This document shows, in pieces, positions 1-6,963 of a stretch of 64,000 nucleotides of DNA. The notes under the pieces are model-generated. The model worked only from the letters and a program-made list of their open reading frames with translations, was not told where the DNA came from and made no database searches. The stretch spans positions 1-64,000 of the IMG/VR virus record IMGVR_UViG_3300046780_000464. The stretch is one strand, 5' to 3'. Source of the DNA: a virus. The position numbers were made by a program, and so were the translations under genes. Numbering within the stretch: the first letter of the stretch is position 1; each line of letters opens with the position of its first letter.

Positions 1-361
1 CAGGGATACCATCCAACACTTCAAGGACGATGTGAATAACAAACTTACTATCAGCGGGCAACTGCCTAACCAACTCCCCAAAGAAACAAACATTCTCAGG
101 GCTAGGTTCCTGACTAACCATGTCTTCGCTAATCTGATCGTAGTCAGGATACTTACGCTTGTACTCCGCAATCACACTGCAGAGATGACGATAGACACAG
201 GTGGTGGCGTAAGTCTTGAAAGATGCTTTGCGCGGGTCGTACTTGGGATCAATTGTGGCCTTCCAATAGGCCTCCACCGCTTCGGAAAACAGGTACCCGA
301 CCTCAATACCTGTACTGTATGCGAACTTGATAGCTAGCTTAGTTGGTATCGCTACTTCCAT
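1..361 (-). CDS. Phage sigma-70-like RNA polymerase sigma factor, partial (N-terminal 120 aa)
   Basis: The reading frame opens at an ATG at 361 and runs off the left edge, so about 120 residues are visible and the C-terminus is missing. Residues about 24-55 read LFSEAVEAYW, then YDPRKASFKTYAT, then CVYRHL. This is the pattern of sigma region 2.1-2.2 (a helix, then FDP...FxTYA, then an xxIR-type helix). Such proteins direct RNA polymerase to phage promoters. The start lies 2 bases after the helicase stop, so the two genes are probably co-transcribed. The promoter-melting region and region 4 are not in the window, so a sigma-like DNA-binding protein remains an alternative. Confidence 0.6.
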   Translation of the reverse strand, partial: MEVAIPTKLAIKFAYSTGIEVGYLFSEAVEAYWKATIDPKYDPRKASFKTYATTCVYRHLCSVIAEYKRKYPDYDQISEDMVSQEPSPENVCFFGELVRQLPADSKFVIHIVLEVLDGIP

Positions 362-363
362 AG

Positions 364-1698
364 TTACCCCCGTTTATTGTAAAGGTTTAACAACTCAGCT
401 AAGATTGATGGGAAGGTTTCCCCATCATGCACGGAGTCTAAAATTCTACGCTTCCTGTCTATCAGATCCGCCATCTTTTCATCTATTGTGTTTGCTGCTA
501 GAAGATAATGTATTGTCACTGAATTGACCTGACCAATCCTATGACACCTATCTTCACATTGCAACAAGTCCCCCGGAGTCCACGGCAGTTCCAGAAATGC
601 AACATTACTCGCTGCGGTCAGAGTTATTCCGGTACCTGCCGCTTGTGTTTGTCCAACGAATAACCTGCACTTTGGATCCTTCTGAAACCGATCAATAGCA
701 CGACCACGCTCGGCTTCATTAACACTACCATCAACTCGTACAGCAACTTTACGAAATGAGTTAAAAACAGGGTCAAGAATTTCACGATGGACTGCAAAAA
801 CAACTAACTTCTGTTCCTCTATTGTGTTAGCAATCCAATCAATTGCCTGTTCTAGTTTACCTCGAGCTGCTAACAAGCGCAGAAAAGTAACCTTTGTAAG
901 TGCCGCAGCCTTGTTTGCTTTTTTCGCTGCCTCCTTACCCTCTGTTTCCCTTACATAGCCAATAAAGTCCTTTTCAGCTGCGGTGTATTCCTTACGATTG
1001 GTTAACTCAAGTGGGACGAAGCTGCGTATCTTTGGTGGTAGACTCTTTAATACATCCACCTTGCGCCTGCGCAACATAACCGAAGATAAGAGCTCATGGA
1101 GTTCAGGAATGTTGATTGCACCAGACTCATCCCAACCCCAGTATGTCAGCTTACGATCACAATATCGCTCAGCATACTTTCGTTGATTGGGAAAGGTTTT
1201 GCGATCAATTATCTGCAAAATGTTGAATGCTTCGCTTGGTCGATTAACGATCGGAGTACCAGTCAAGCCAATAACATGCGGGACTTTACGAGCCAAAGCC
1301 TTTACAGCGTTGGTGCGTTTTGTATTGTTGGTCTTTATAGCCTGAGCTTCATCCACCACGATAACCTTTGGTTTTAGAGCTCTTAACCAGTCAACCCAGA
1401 AAGGTACAATACTGTAATGAATGATGATGAAAGATTGATCTTCATACCCTATACCCGCAGCCGTTTGAGAATAAGGCAGATAACACTCTTCGTGCAACAT
1501 TAAGCGAATAAGTGATTGCCAGTGTAATCTGACAGACGTAGGACAGATTATGATTGTAGGTCTATAAGACCGTCGATGCTGCAACCAACCTAATACTTGG
1601 ACTGTCTTTCCCAGTCCCATCTCGTCGGCAATTAGAGCGCGACCTTTTCTGCGTTCTAGAAAAGTTACCCCCTTCCGCTGGTAAGGGAATAACTCCAT
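364..1698 (-). CDS. SNF2-family DEAD/DEAH-like helicase
   Basis: A 444-residue superfamily 2 ATPase of the SNF2 type (compact SMARCAL1/HepA-like), which would translocate on or remodel double-stranded DNA. Visible motifs are Walker A DEMGLGKT (25-32), motif Ia CPTSVRLHW, motif II DEAQ, motif III GLTGTPI, and in the second RecA lobe AAGTGITLTAAS and the motif VI sequence QCEDRCHRIGQ. All core motifs are present and the length is that of a minimal two-lobe SNF2 enzyme without extra domains. It is the third gene of a minus-strand run (2029 to 1703, 1698 to 364, then the sigma-like gene). A role in phage replication, recombination or transcription is likely but cannot be narrowed down. Confidence 0.93.
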   Translation of the reverse strand: MELFPYQRKGVTFLERRKGRALIADEMGLGKTVQVLGWLQHRRSYRPTIIICPTSVRLHWQSLIRLMLHEECYLPYSQTAAGIGYEDQSFIIIHYSIVPFWVDWLRALKPKVIVVDEAQAIKTNNTKRTNAVKALARKVPHVIGLTGTPIVNRPSEAFNILQIIDRKTFPNQRKYAERYCDRKLTYWGWDESGAINIPELHELLSSVMLRRRKVDVLKSLPPKIRSFVPLELTNRKEYTAAEKDFIGYVRETEGKEAAKKANKAAALTKVTFLRLLAARGKLEQAIDWIANTIEEQKLVVFAVHREILDPVFNSFRKVAVRVDGSVNEAERGRAIDRFQKDPKCRLFVGQTQAAGTGITLTAASNVAFLELPWTPGDLLQCEDRCHRIGQVNSVTIHYLLAANTIDEKMADLIDRKRRILDSVHDGETFPSILAELLNLYNKRG

Positions 1699-1702
1699 TC
1701 AG

Positions 1703-2029
1703 TTAGGCTTTGATGTGTTCTCTAGACCGACGCCAACGTGTTTCCCAATCATCCCACTTTTCGCGGTCGAGAACTGTAAACCTTCCAGACTCTACTACAG
1801 CATACACACAGGGACCGGTCTCCACATGTTCCCGCGCATAGCGCAGTGCCCAGGGGAGAACCGTCCACTTTGTGTATCTTTGCTGGCCACGCCCACCATA
1901 GCGCAGCTCGATTACTGCAAAGTAAGCAGCCCTATCAAACACCGAGGCTTCCCAGTCAGCGTAAGACTGCTCAAAATTATGCTCGTGAGTCGCTTGAGCT
2001 GTTAGCGGTGTTTGCTTGCTGACGGGCAT
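1703..2029 (-). CDS. Hypothetical protein, 108 aa
   Basis: I do not recognise a family. The protein is rich in Trp, Tyr and Arg, with segments such as YGGRGQQRYTKWTVLPWALRY, and has no membrane segment or signal peptide. It starts with ATG at 2029 and ends 4 bases before the helicase start, so it is the leader gene of the helicase/sigma transcription unit. The upstream spacer (2030-2088) contains TTGCAC and TATAAG elements on the minus strand that resemble the local promoter type but with poor spacing. Confidence 0.6.
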   Translation of the reverse strand: MPVSKQTPLTAQATHEHNFEQSYADWEASVFDRAAYFAVIELRYGGRGQQRYTKWTVLPWALRYAREHVETGPCVYAVVESGRFTVLDREKWDDWETRWRRSREHIKA

Positions 2030-2088
2030 ATTGCAAGCTTATAGCAGTTGCGGTTTTGTGCAAATAGAAATAAGCATTCAGACGAGAT

Positions 2089-2271
2089 TTAATTTGGAGT
2101 CCGCTTGAGGATGACGTATATCGTATCGTCATCATAATCCTTGCCGCTCCAGATATTGTGTTGACCAACCCATTCAACTGCACAGACAGACTTTGCTTCT
2201 TCCAGGGTCTGGCAGTAGTAGAATGCGTGAATCTGATATTCGTTGATCAGTCGTCCAACGAGGTAACTCAT
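2089..2271 (-). CDS. Hypothetical protein, 60 aa
   Basis: A small protein beginning MSYLVGRLINEYQ with the ATG at 2271, which lies 2 bases after the TAG of the preceding gene. An earlier in-frame start at 2292 would overlap that gene and is less likely. The composition (Tyr, Asp, short beta-prone stretches, a YYCQTLEEAK segment) suggests a compact alpha/beta fold. It has the same general pattern as its neighbour: first a strand, then an EEAK helix. The two may be distant paralogues. The function is unknown. Confidence 0.55.
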   Translation of the reverse strand: MSYLVGRLINEYQIHAFYYCQTLEEAKSVCAVEWVGQHNIWSGKDYDDDTIYVILKRTPN

Positions 2272-2273
2272 GT

Positions 2274-2471
2274 CTAGTCGCCCGTACCGCACAATTCAAT
2301 ATCGACCAGATCGTCGTTATCAAGTTCGACCGGGACAATCGATATCCATATCGTTGCCTGCTCGGCATCCTTGGAAAAGGCAGCTGATGCTGCCTGCGCC
2401 TTCTCCTCGGTGGAGAAAGTCCCAACGAAGTGGTCGTCGTCAAGGGCGAAAGTCAAAATCCAGAGCTTCAT
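2274..2471 (-). CDS. Hypothetical protein, 65 aa
   Basis: A small acidic protein (MKLWILTFALDDD...) with a helix FSTEEKAQAASAAF followed by a strand. It starts at ATG 2471 with a GGAG box eight bases upstream and a promoter-like TTGCAA/TACATT pair at 2496-2524. This makes it the first gene of the minus-strand unit 2471 to 2089. The layout is like many short phage proteins of unknown function. No family is recognised. Confidence 0.6.
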   Translation of the reverse strand: MKLWILTFALDDDHFVGTFSTEEKAQAASAAFSKDAEQATIWISIVPVELDNDDLVDIELCGTGD

Positions 2472-2495
2472 AAAAATTCTCCATCTGACTCAGGA

Positions 2496-2524
2496 AATGT
2501 AAGCGATATTGCACCGCATTGCAA
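2496..2524 (-). promoter_or_regulatory. Promoter of the local TTGCAA type, minus strand
   Basis: On the minus strand TTGCAA (2524-2519) is followed after 17 bases by TACATT (2501-2496), and the start codon of the 65-aa gene lies 25 bases further on. The TTGCAA box sits inside the 19-base repeat described below, so this promoter probably overlaps an operator. Confidence 0.45.
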
Positions 2525-2579
2525 TATGCAAACTTGCATACCTGACCTGCGAAATTAGCTATTGCACCGCATTGCAATA
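2508..2579. repeat. Two direct 19-bp repeats, operator-like
   Basis: The 19-base sequence ATTGCACCGCATTGCAATA occurs at 2508-2526 and again at 2561-2579, in the spacer between minus-strand and plus-strand units. Each copy contains the inverted half-sites ATTGCA and TGCAAT. A repeated, partly palindromic site between divergent genes is typical of repressor or activator binding sites. The binding protein is unknown; the XRE regulator encoded at 6999 is one candidate. Confidence 0.55.
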
Positions 2580-2622
2580 CGCTGCTACTTTTTGGGTTCA
2601 ATTCAAGGGTGGGGGGTTAGGG

Positions 2623-2874
2623 GTGCTAACCGCTGGAATAGTTCTGGCGGTGTGGGTCGGTCTGAACGTGATCGGCCTCACCGTCCTAGTGATTCGTTAC
2701 GTTTTCGGCCGCGTAAGTCCATTCAAGGGTCGTTTCACAAAGGCCGGCCTCAAGGCTCGTGGAGCGCGGTATTCGTATCCCACTGCTATATGGTACTCGA
2801 AGGGTCCGAAACCCCCACTTCCGGTGCCGTACAGTCGCCCGAAATTCGTCCATAAACCCATCTTAAGCCTTTGA
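2623..2874 (+). CDS. Small single-pass membrane protein (83 aa)
   Basis: The open frame extends upstream to a TTG at 2509, but that start would place the N-terminus inside the operator repeats. A GTG at 2623 with a G-rich box upstream is more plausible. From there the protein begins with a strongly hydrophobic segment (VLTAGIVLAVWVGLNVIGL, then TVLVIRYVF), followed by a basic tail with Arg, Lys, Gly and Pro. That suggests an inner-membrane anchor with a cytoplasmic positive tail. No family is recognised. It precedes the amidoligase but is separated from it by a promoter. Confidence 0.45.
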   Translation: MLTAGIVLAVWVGLNVIGLTVLVIRYVFGRVSPFKGRFTKAGLKARGARYSYPTAIWYSKGPKPPLPVPYSRPKFVHKPILSL

Positions 2875-2915
2875 CAACGCTCAATAAAAGAATTCAAATC
2901 ATTTTGCATGATAGC

Positions 2916-2945
2916 TTGCAATGTGCTGCAAAAAGCTTATATATA
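2916..2945 (+). promoter_or_regulatory. Promoter P1 upstream of the amidoligase operon
   Basis: TTGCAA (2916-2921), an 18-base spacer containing TGCAAA one helical turn downstream, then TATATA (2940-2945). The amidoligase ATG is at 2971. The same arrangement recurs at 5355, 6389, 6933 and 10042. Confidence 0.7.
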
Positions 2946-2970
2946 GCTTTGTCAGAACGGAGACAAGCTC

Positions 2971-4185
2971 ATGCCTCGCATTAATCTACCCCCCACAATT
3001 AATGGCCAAGGTCCGGCCTGGTGGGACGAGCAGATCCACAACGAGTATCGGACCATCGCAACACAGGTACGCCATCATCTGAGTGGCGTGTCCCAGTGGA
3101 ACACCAATCAGTGGACCAACAATTGGACCTCAGTTCGGTGGCGGGCCGTTCGCTTGCTGGCCTTGCGCCAGCGGGTGATAAACACAAATCGGACCTGGCT
3201 GATTGAACGCTTACCGATGCCCAGCCTGCTGGAGCAGCTCCCGGAAGTGCTGTTGACCGAAGGCACAGTGACGCCTCGCGGTCCACGGGCGCCTCACACC
3301 AGCACAGCAATTGTGGCACTCAGCACCGCGCTTGACGCCGACCTCACCGATTACACATTCGGCGTTGAGATCGAATGTTACATGCCCCGGAATATGGGTC
3401 AACGCAGCCTTATGGCTGACATGATCAGCGAAGGCTTTCAAGCAGTGATTGGTTATTATCGTGATCCCGTCCGGCCTAATGTGTGGAAGATCACGCAGGA
3501 CGGTTCGCTTGGTGATCGTAGAAATGGCATTGAAGTGGTGTCCCCAGTGCTGCAAGGCAGCGAGGGCATCCAGCAGATGCGTAAGATGATGAAGTTTCTG
3601 GAAGAAAAGGGCTGCACAGTTCGCCGCCAGGCAGGCTTTCACGTGCATATCGGCGCAGAAGGCCGAGATGTTAACTTCTTCCGCAATCTGATCAAGCTTT
3701 ATGGTCACTATGAAGGCGCAATTGACTCTATCACTTCCCAGACACGCCGTGCAAATAACAATAGTTATTGCCGCTCGACCAAAGCGCGGGTGGAAGATGG
3801 TGCCAGGTCGCTTCTAATTGCAGCCGCCACCAATATAGACGAGCTGGCGCTGGCATATGCGGGTAGCTTGTTAAACATCATGCCAAGCTATCCCGCACAA
3901 ATGGAGAATAGACTCGAGAGGTTCCTCAAGGTTAATCTCGCAGCCTTCTGGCGGCACACAACGGTCGAGTTCAGGCAGCACCAGGGCACGGTCGATGCCG
4001 ACAAATCCGAGCATTGGGTACGGGTTTGCTTGCGCATCTACGACGCGGCCGTGAAAGGTTTGCAGCCCGAGGGAGATGATTCCTTGCAGAATTTTGCAAA
4101 TACGGTTAATATCCCTGCGAACGAGTTGGCTTTCCTGCAGGCGCGGGTAGCTCAACTCAATCGTGTCATCACCGAGAGGAGATAA
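2971..4185 (+). CDS. Amidoligase family enzyme (Amidoligase_2-like COOH-NH2 ligase)
   Basis: A 404-residue protein whose middle and C-terminal parts carry the signature of the amidoligase branch of the glutamine-synthetase/glutamate-cysteine-ligase fold. These are FGVEIEC (130-136), DGS (177-179), EVVSP (188-192), the metal/ATP site HVHIG (224-228) and TVEFRQHQGT (331-340). Such enzymes use ATP to join a carboxylate to an amine, making isopeptide or peptide tags on small molecules, proteins or cell-wall peptides. The first 110 residues are a Trp- and Arg-rich extension of unknown role. The gene has its own promoter and GGAGA box and leads a tightly packed operon of five small genes. A cyclotransferase-like gene follows at 5409. 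The substrate cannot be inferred. Confidence 0.85.
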   Translation: MPRINLPPTINGQGPAWWDEQIHNEYRTIATQVRHHLSGVSQWNTNQWTNNWTSVRWRAVRLLALRQRVINTNRTWLIERLPMPSLLEQLPEVLLTEGTVTPRGPRAPHTSTAIVALSTALDADLTDYTFGVEIECYMPRNMGQRSLMADMISEGFQAVIGYYRDPVRPNVWKITQDGSLGDRRNGIEVVSPVLQGSEGIQQMRKMMKFLEEKGCTVRRQAGFHVHIGAEGRDVNFFRNLIKLYGHYEGAIDSITSQTRRANNNSYCRSTKARVEDGARSLLIAAATNIDELALAYAGSLLNIMPSYPAQMENRLERFLKVNLAAFWRHTTVEFRQHQGTVDADKSEHWVRVCLRIYDAAVKGLQPEGDDSLQNFANTVNIPANELAFLQARVAQLNRVITERR

Positions 4186-4191
4186 GCAGCT

Positions 4192-4428
4192 ATGTACCGG
4201 ACCAATGATGGACAACCTCTGGGGGCAACGACCCCAGAGGGTATTGTGAAAGAACTGCACAAGATTTCTTTCACGCAATCAGATAACGATCGCAAGTTTA
4301 TGAAAGAGACCCAAGGCAGAGTCTTGCTACAAACGGGCAAGCGGGTGCGGTGCGGCAGCGCAGAAGATTTCGTTGCCGACCTCGTTCGGATCGGCCTGCT
4401 GGTTGACGAAACCGAAACCACGCACTGA
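4192..4428 (+). CDS. Hypothetical protein, 78 aa, amidoligase operon
   Basis: It begins 6 bases after the amidoligase stop, so it is almost certainly co-translated with it. The sequence starts MYRTNDGQPLGATTPEGIV, and the C-terminal half is helix-prone, ending in DETETTH. It is soluble, with no metal motif or membrane segment. A small protein directly after an amidoligase could be a carrier or substrate peptide, but nothing in the sequence proves that. Confidence 0.65.
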   Translation: MYRTNDGQPLGATTPEGIVKELHKISFTQSDNDRKFMKETQGRVLLQTGKRVRCGSAEDFVADLVRIGLLVDETETTH

Positions 4429-4626
4429 ATGGACTTACCAATGACAAACGAAGATCTTCAACAACACGCTGCCGCTTGGCAATTTGCTGCCGAGCTTTTC
4501 GTGGAGTATGAGGAGCGTTGGAGTGGTACTAGTCTACAAGCCGAAGCATCAGCCCATCGTCGCCTTTGTATGGCAGTCGCTGGGGGCTATCGACAACAGA
4601 TTGGTCAGAAAGAAGACAAATCATGA
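4429..4626 (+). CDS. Hypothetical helical protein, 65 aa
   Basis: The ATG at 4429 directly abuts the stop of the preceding gene; a second ATG at 4441 (MTNEDLQQH) is also possible. The product is Gln-, Glu- and Ala-rich and predicted helical (AAAWQFAAELFVEYEERW). Its stop overlaps the next gene's ATG (ATGA at 4623). The function is unknown; membership of the amidoligase operon is clear from the spacing. Confidence 0.6.
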   Translation: MDLPMTNEDLQQHAAAWQFAAELFVEYEERWSGTSLQAEASAHRRLCMAVAGGYRQQIGQKEDKS

Positions 4627-4931
4627 TCTGGACGATGAAGCACCCACAAGCCACCATTGAGATGCTCGGGTACATCCCACTGTTTCTCAACGAGGGCAAT
4701 CCTATGCCCGCGCGGGAGCAGTTCGATCGGTCCTATGGTCACGGTGGCGGGTGGGTCCCTTTCCAGGGGTTCACCATGCTGGCCAATGGTGACCTGCAGT
4801 ACCCAGGCGACCCACCGGTTAAACTGCTAGCTGAGACCATTCTTCGGAATGAGTTGATCCGCTTCTACAATCATTCATGGGTTGCCATTGTGCAGCCCGG
4901 TGGTGAGTTCGAAGTTTGTCGAATGGATTAA
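4623..4931 (+). CDS. Hypothetical protein, 102 aa, amidoligase operon
   Basis: It starts at the ATGA overlap with the previous gene. Residues about 37-60 contain the Gly-rich stretch RSYGHGGGWVPFQGF and then LQYPGDPPVKLLAE, after which a helix and a Trp-containing strand follow. This resembles many small phage proteins of unknown function that describe a compact beta-rich fold. It has no signal peptide or membrane segment. The closely coupled position suggests a shared role with the amidoligase. Confidence 0.65.
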   Translation: MIWTMKHPQATIEMLGYIPLFLNEGNPMPAREQFDRSYGHGGGWVPFQGFTMLANGDLQYPGDPPVKLLAETILRNELIRFYNHSWVAIVQPGGEFEVCRMD

Positions 4932-4932
4932 C

Positions 4933-5064
4933 ATGCACTGGTCTGAAGTTATTCTTGCGGTGATACTAATCACATTCATCGCAGCGTGTGGACTATTGGG
5001 GTACCAACTCGGCTCAATGCCGCGTGCACCCATCGTCATTCACATCATTCAGGATCGATCATGA
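4933..5064 (+). CDS. Small membrane protein, 43 aa
   Basis: It starts at the ATG one base after the previous stop. It has an N-terminal MHWSE, one hydrophobic segment (VILAVILITFIAACGLLGYQL) and a short tail ending IQDRS. It is most likely a single-pass inner-membrane peptide. The last codons overlap the next start (ATGA at 5061). The function is unknown. A membrane partner inside an amidoligase operon could tie the activity to the envelope, but that is an inference. Confidence 0.6.
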   Translation: MHWSEVILAVILITFIAACGLLGYQLGSMPRAPIVIHIIQDRS

Positions 5065-5345
5065 CCACCGAAGAGCTGCTCCTATCAGAGGGCTACACAA
5101 ACGTTCGACAGCTCAAGGACGGCAGGTGGATCGGTCTGATGCAGATGAACTTTACCACTGGTCTGTTCACAGGTCTGGATGAGACCGGTTATAGCAGTCG
5201 ATATTGCTATGAAAAGTGGGCTGAGGCACTTATCGACTTTGCCGTATGGGAGGGACAAGGGGATCCTCCGGGTCCGTGGATTAAGCACAAGGGTGGTCCT
5301 GAAGGGGATCGACTTAATCCAAGACTCAAGGACGAAATCTTTTGA
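5061..5345 (+). CDS. Hypothetical protein, 94 aa, end of amidoligase operon
   Basis: It is coupled to the preceding gene by an ATGA overlap. It begins MTTEELLLSEGYTNVRQL and has a DGRWIGLMQMNFTTGLFTGLD beta-hairpin-like region, then a helix YCYEKWAEALIDFAVWEG and a basic Gly/Pro tail. It looks like a compact soluble alpha/beta protein of the kind common in phage accessory regions. It is the last gene before promoter P2. No family is recognised. Confidence 0.65.
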   Translation: MTTEELLLSEGYTNVRQLKDGRWIGLMQMNFTTGLFTGLDETGYSSRYCYEKWAEALIDFAVWEGQGDPPGPWIKHKGGPEGDRLNPRLKDEIF

Positions 5346-5354
5346 TGCGGGGGC

Positions 5355-5384
5355 TTGCAATTCATCGCAAAGCGCTTATATATA
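5355..5384 (+). promoter_or_regulatory. Promoter P2 upstream of the cyclotransferase-like gene
   Basis: TTGCAA (5355-5360), an 18-base spacer containing CGCAAA, then TATATA (5379-5384). An AAGGAG box and the ATG at 5409 follow. Confidence 0.7.
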
Positions 5385-5408
5385 GGGAGTCAGCAAGGAG
5401 ATTCCGAC

Positions 5409-5909
5409 ATGTTGTATTTCGCGTACGGGAGCAATTTGAACGTGGCTGCGATGAAGCGCAGATGCCCCAAGGCCAAGAAGCTGGGCTCGTTTCATCTCAC
5501 CCACTCACGCCTGGTGTTTCGCGGTGTAGCCGATATCGAGTATGACCGCAAGGAAAGCTGCCCCGGTGGTCTTTGGAAGATCACCAGGGAGTGTGAAAAA
5601 GAGCTTGACATGTATGAGGGCGTTGGTGGAGGCCTCTATGAGAAGGTCTACATCAAGGTCAAGATGGTCAAGACCGGTAAGGTTGCCGATGTCCTGGTGT
5701 ATCAGATGTGCCACGGTGGTGTTCAGCCTCCTGGGCAGCACTATCTGGACGTGATCGCACAGGGCTATGAGGACTTTGGTCTCGATCTGGACTATCTGGA
5801 CATGGCACTCATTCGGTCCTGGAACGAGAAGGATCAGACGTCCTTTCTGAAGCGCCGGCGCAGGCGGCGGAAGGACGGTCCTGCTGCTCGTGAACTGATG
5901 GCCACCTGA
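5409..5909 (+). CDS. Gamma-glutamylcyclotransferase-like (AIG2/GGCT family) protein
   Basis: A 166-residue protein opening MLYFAYGSNL. This is the diagnostic nucleotide-like anion-binding loop (YGSNL, 6-10) of GGCT enzymes. The expected catalytic glutamate is E70 in DMYEGVGGGLYEK, followed by the usual beta strands VYIKVKMVKTG and VLVYQM. The family releases 5-oxoproline from gamma-glutamyl amines, or cleaves gamma-glutamyl-amine isopeptide links. Proximity to an amidoligase suggests a make/break pair acting on a gamma-glutamyl-type bond. The start at 5409 is set by the AAGGAG box; an upstream in-frame ATG at 5355 lies inside the promoter. The C-terminus is very basic (a run of Arg). Confidence 0.85.
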   Translation: MLYFAYGSNLNVAAMKRRCPKAKKLGSFHLTHSRLVFRGVADIEYDRKESCPGGLWKITRECEKELDMYEGVGGGLYEKVYIKVKMVKTGKVADVLVYQMCHGGVQPPGQHYLDVIAQGYEDFGLDLDYLDMALIRSWNEKDQTSFLKRRRRRRKDGPAARELMAT

Positions 5910-5917
5910 GTAAGATC

Positions 5918-6385
5918 ATGACAACACATGTCGGCTTTACCGGTAGCCAACACGGGATGACAGATCGCCAAGCGGACGCGGTCTGCCGCTTGCTGATCAA
6001 GCTGCCTGACAAAGATAGTCCGGCGCGTCGGGGATGGTACTACCCACGCCTACATCACGGCGACTGTATCGGGGCCGATGCCCAGGTGCATGAGCTGGCC
6101 TACCAGCTAGGCTACACGATCACGATCCATCCGCCGCTCGACCCGGTCAAGCGTGCCTTTTGCCATGCCCCCAAGCGGTCGATCTTAAAGCCGCTCGATT
6201 ACATGCAGCGCAACGAGGCGATCGTCGCCGCCGCCAGCGTCTTGGTCGCCGCCCCGCAGTTACCCGAGGCCAAGGCCTTTAGATCAGGGACCTGGGCGAC
6301 GATCAGGCGGGCGCGGCGTAAGATCATACCGATCCACATCTGTTGGCCAGATGGGACCATCACGACCGTGGGCTCACCAAATTAA
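5918..6385 (+). CDS. SLOG-domain (DprA/LOG-like Rossmann) protein
   Basis: 155 residues. The opening VGFTGSQHGMT, the middle LHHGDCIGADAQVHELA and the later YMQRNEAIVAAASVLVAAP match the SLOG/YpsA-like Rossmann fold (GxTGSR, then HGgAxGAD, then the RN..i...d.lia element). Such domains bind or process nucleotide-derived ligands. They occur in DprA and LOG enzymes and in sensors of defence systems. The protein lies 8 bases after the cyclotransferase gene and shares its promoter. The enzyme-type residues are not fully known to me for this branch, so the ligand remains open. Confidence 0.75.
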   Translation: MTTHVGFTGSQHGMTDRQADAVCRLLIKLPDKDSPARRGWYYPRLHHGDCIGADAQVHELAYQLGYTITIHPPLDPVKRAFCHAPKRSILKPLDYMQRNEAIVAAASVLVAAPQLPEAKAFRSGTWATIRRARRKIIPIHICWPDGTITTVGSPN

Positions 6386-6388
6386 AGC

Positions 6389-6418
6389 TTGCAATTCAGC
6401 GCAAACCGCTTATATTTA
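6389..6418 (+). promoter_or_regulatory. Promoter P3
   Basis: TTGCAA (6389-6394), 18 bases with GCGCAAA, TATTTA (6413-6418). It lies just after the SLOG gene stop and 24 bases before the ATG at 6442, which has its own AAGGAG box. Confidence 0.65.
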
Positions 6419-6441
6419 AGGGGTCAGTAAGGAGAACCCAT

Positions 6442-6765
6442 ATGAGCTCGAATGCGAATCACCTACCAAAGGTTAAGCCCAACGGGTATAGCGCACGTGG
6501 ATGGCAGGACTATCTGGCCCAGCGCCCTTACCCGCCCGAGTACGAAAAGAACTGGGACCAGGTGTCACAGCGTCACTACGAGCGCGGCCGTCTTCGGGCA
6601 GCAGGTGCACATCTGATCTATCGACACGTTCCGGCTAACGAACCCTATGACATCGTTGAACGGACTAACGGGTTAAAGTTGGTACCAAAAAATGTTGAGA
6701 AGAAGCGCCATGCGATGAGTCATGCGGTGCGTCCTCTCAGCCCCACCAGTCACATGCTCCATTAG
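6442..6765 (+). CDS. Hypothetical protein, 107 aa
   Basis: The start at 6442 follows an AAGGAGA box; the open frame extends to 6343 but that part lies over the SLOG gene. The protein is basic and polar (PKVKPNGYSARGWQDYLAQR, then WDQVSQRHYERGRLRAAG, then a His- and Pro-rich end) with a central helical stretch. It could be a nucleic-acid- or RNA-binding accessory protein, but no motif supports a specific call. Confidence 0.55.
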   Translation: MSSNANHLPKVKPNGYSARGWQDYLAQRPYPPEYEKNWDQVSQRHYERGRLRAAGAHLIYRHVPANEPYDIVERTNGLKLVPKNVEKKRHAMSHAVRPLSPTSHMLH

Positions 6766-6932
6766 TTACGGTGAAGGAGGATCTCCATCGGGTGAGCGGC
6801 AGCATCGGATGAAGCCTGGTAGTAATGCCAGCTTGTCCTACAAGATATCGTCCGTCCTCCTTCCAGCCCCAGTGTGGGAACCAGGGGTTGTTCGTTACAC
6901 GGAAACGATATCGTCTGCCGCACTTTCTGTTC
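6766..6932. other. Non-coding spacer with repeated GATATCGTC
   Basis: No convincing gene. The stretch contains a G-rich box (GGAGGA at 6775-6780) without a good frame after it, and two copies of GATATCGTC near 6843 and 6908 followed by promoter P4. An 80-codon frame that enters here (6722-6964) overlaps the upstream gene and runs through the promoter, so it is not called. Confidence 0.4.
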
Positions 6933-6963
6933 TTGCAAATCGACGCAAAAATGCTTATTTATA
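6933..6963 (+). promoter_or_regulatory. Promoter P4 upstream of the XRE regulator
   Basis: TTGCAA (6933-6938), 19 bases with CGCAAAA, TTTATA (6958-6963). The XRE regulator starts at 6999. The spacer is one base longer than in P1-P3, so a shifted -10 box is possible. Confidence 0.55.

Noticed and set aside
2030-2088. Possible minus-strand promoter (TTGCAC / TATAAG) upstream of the 108-aa gene
   Set aside because: The boxes are only 14 bases apart, so the match to the local promoter type is poor.
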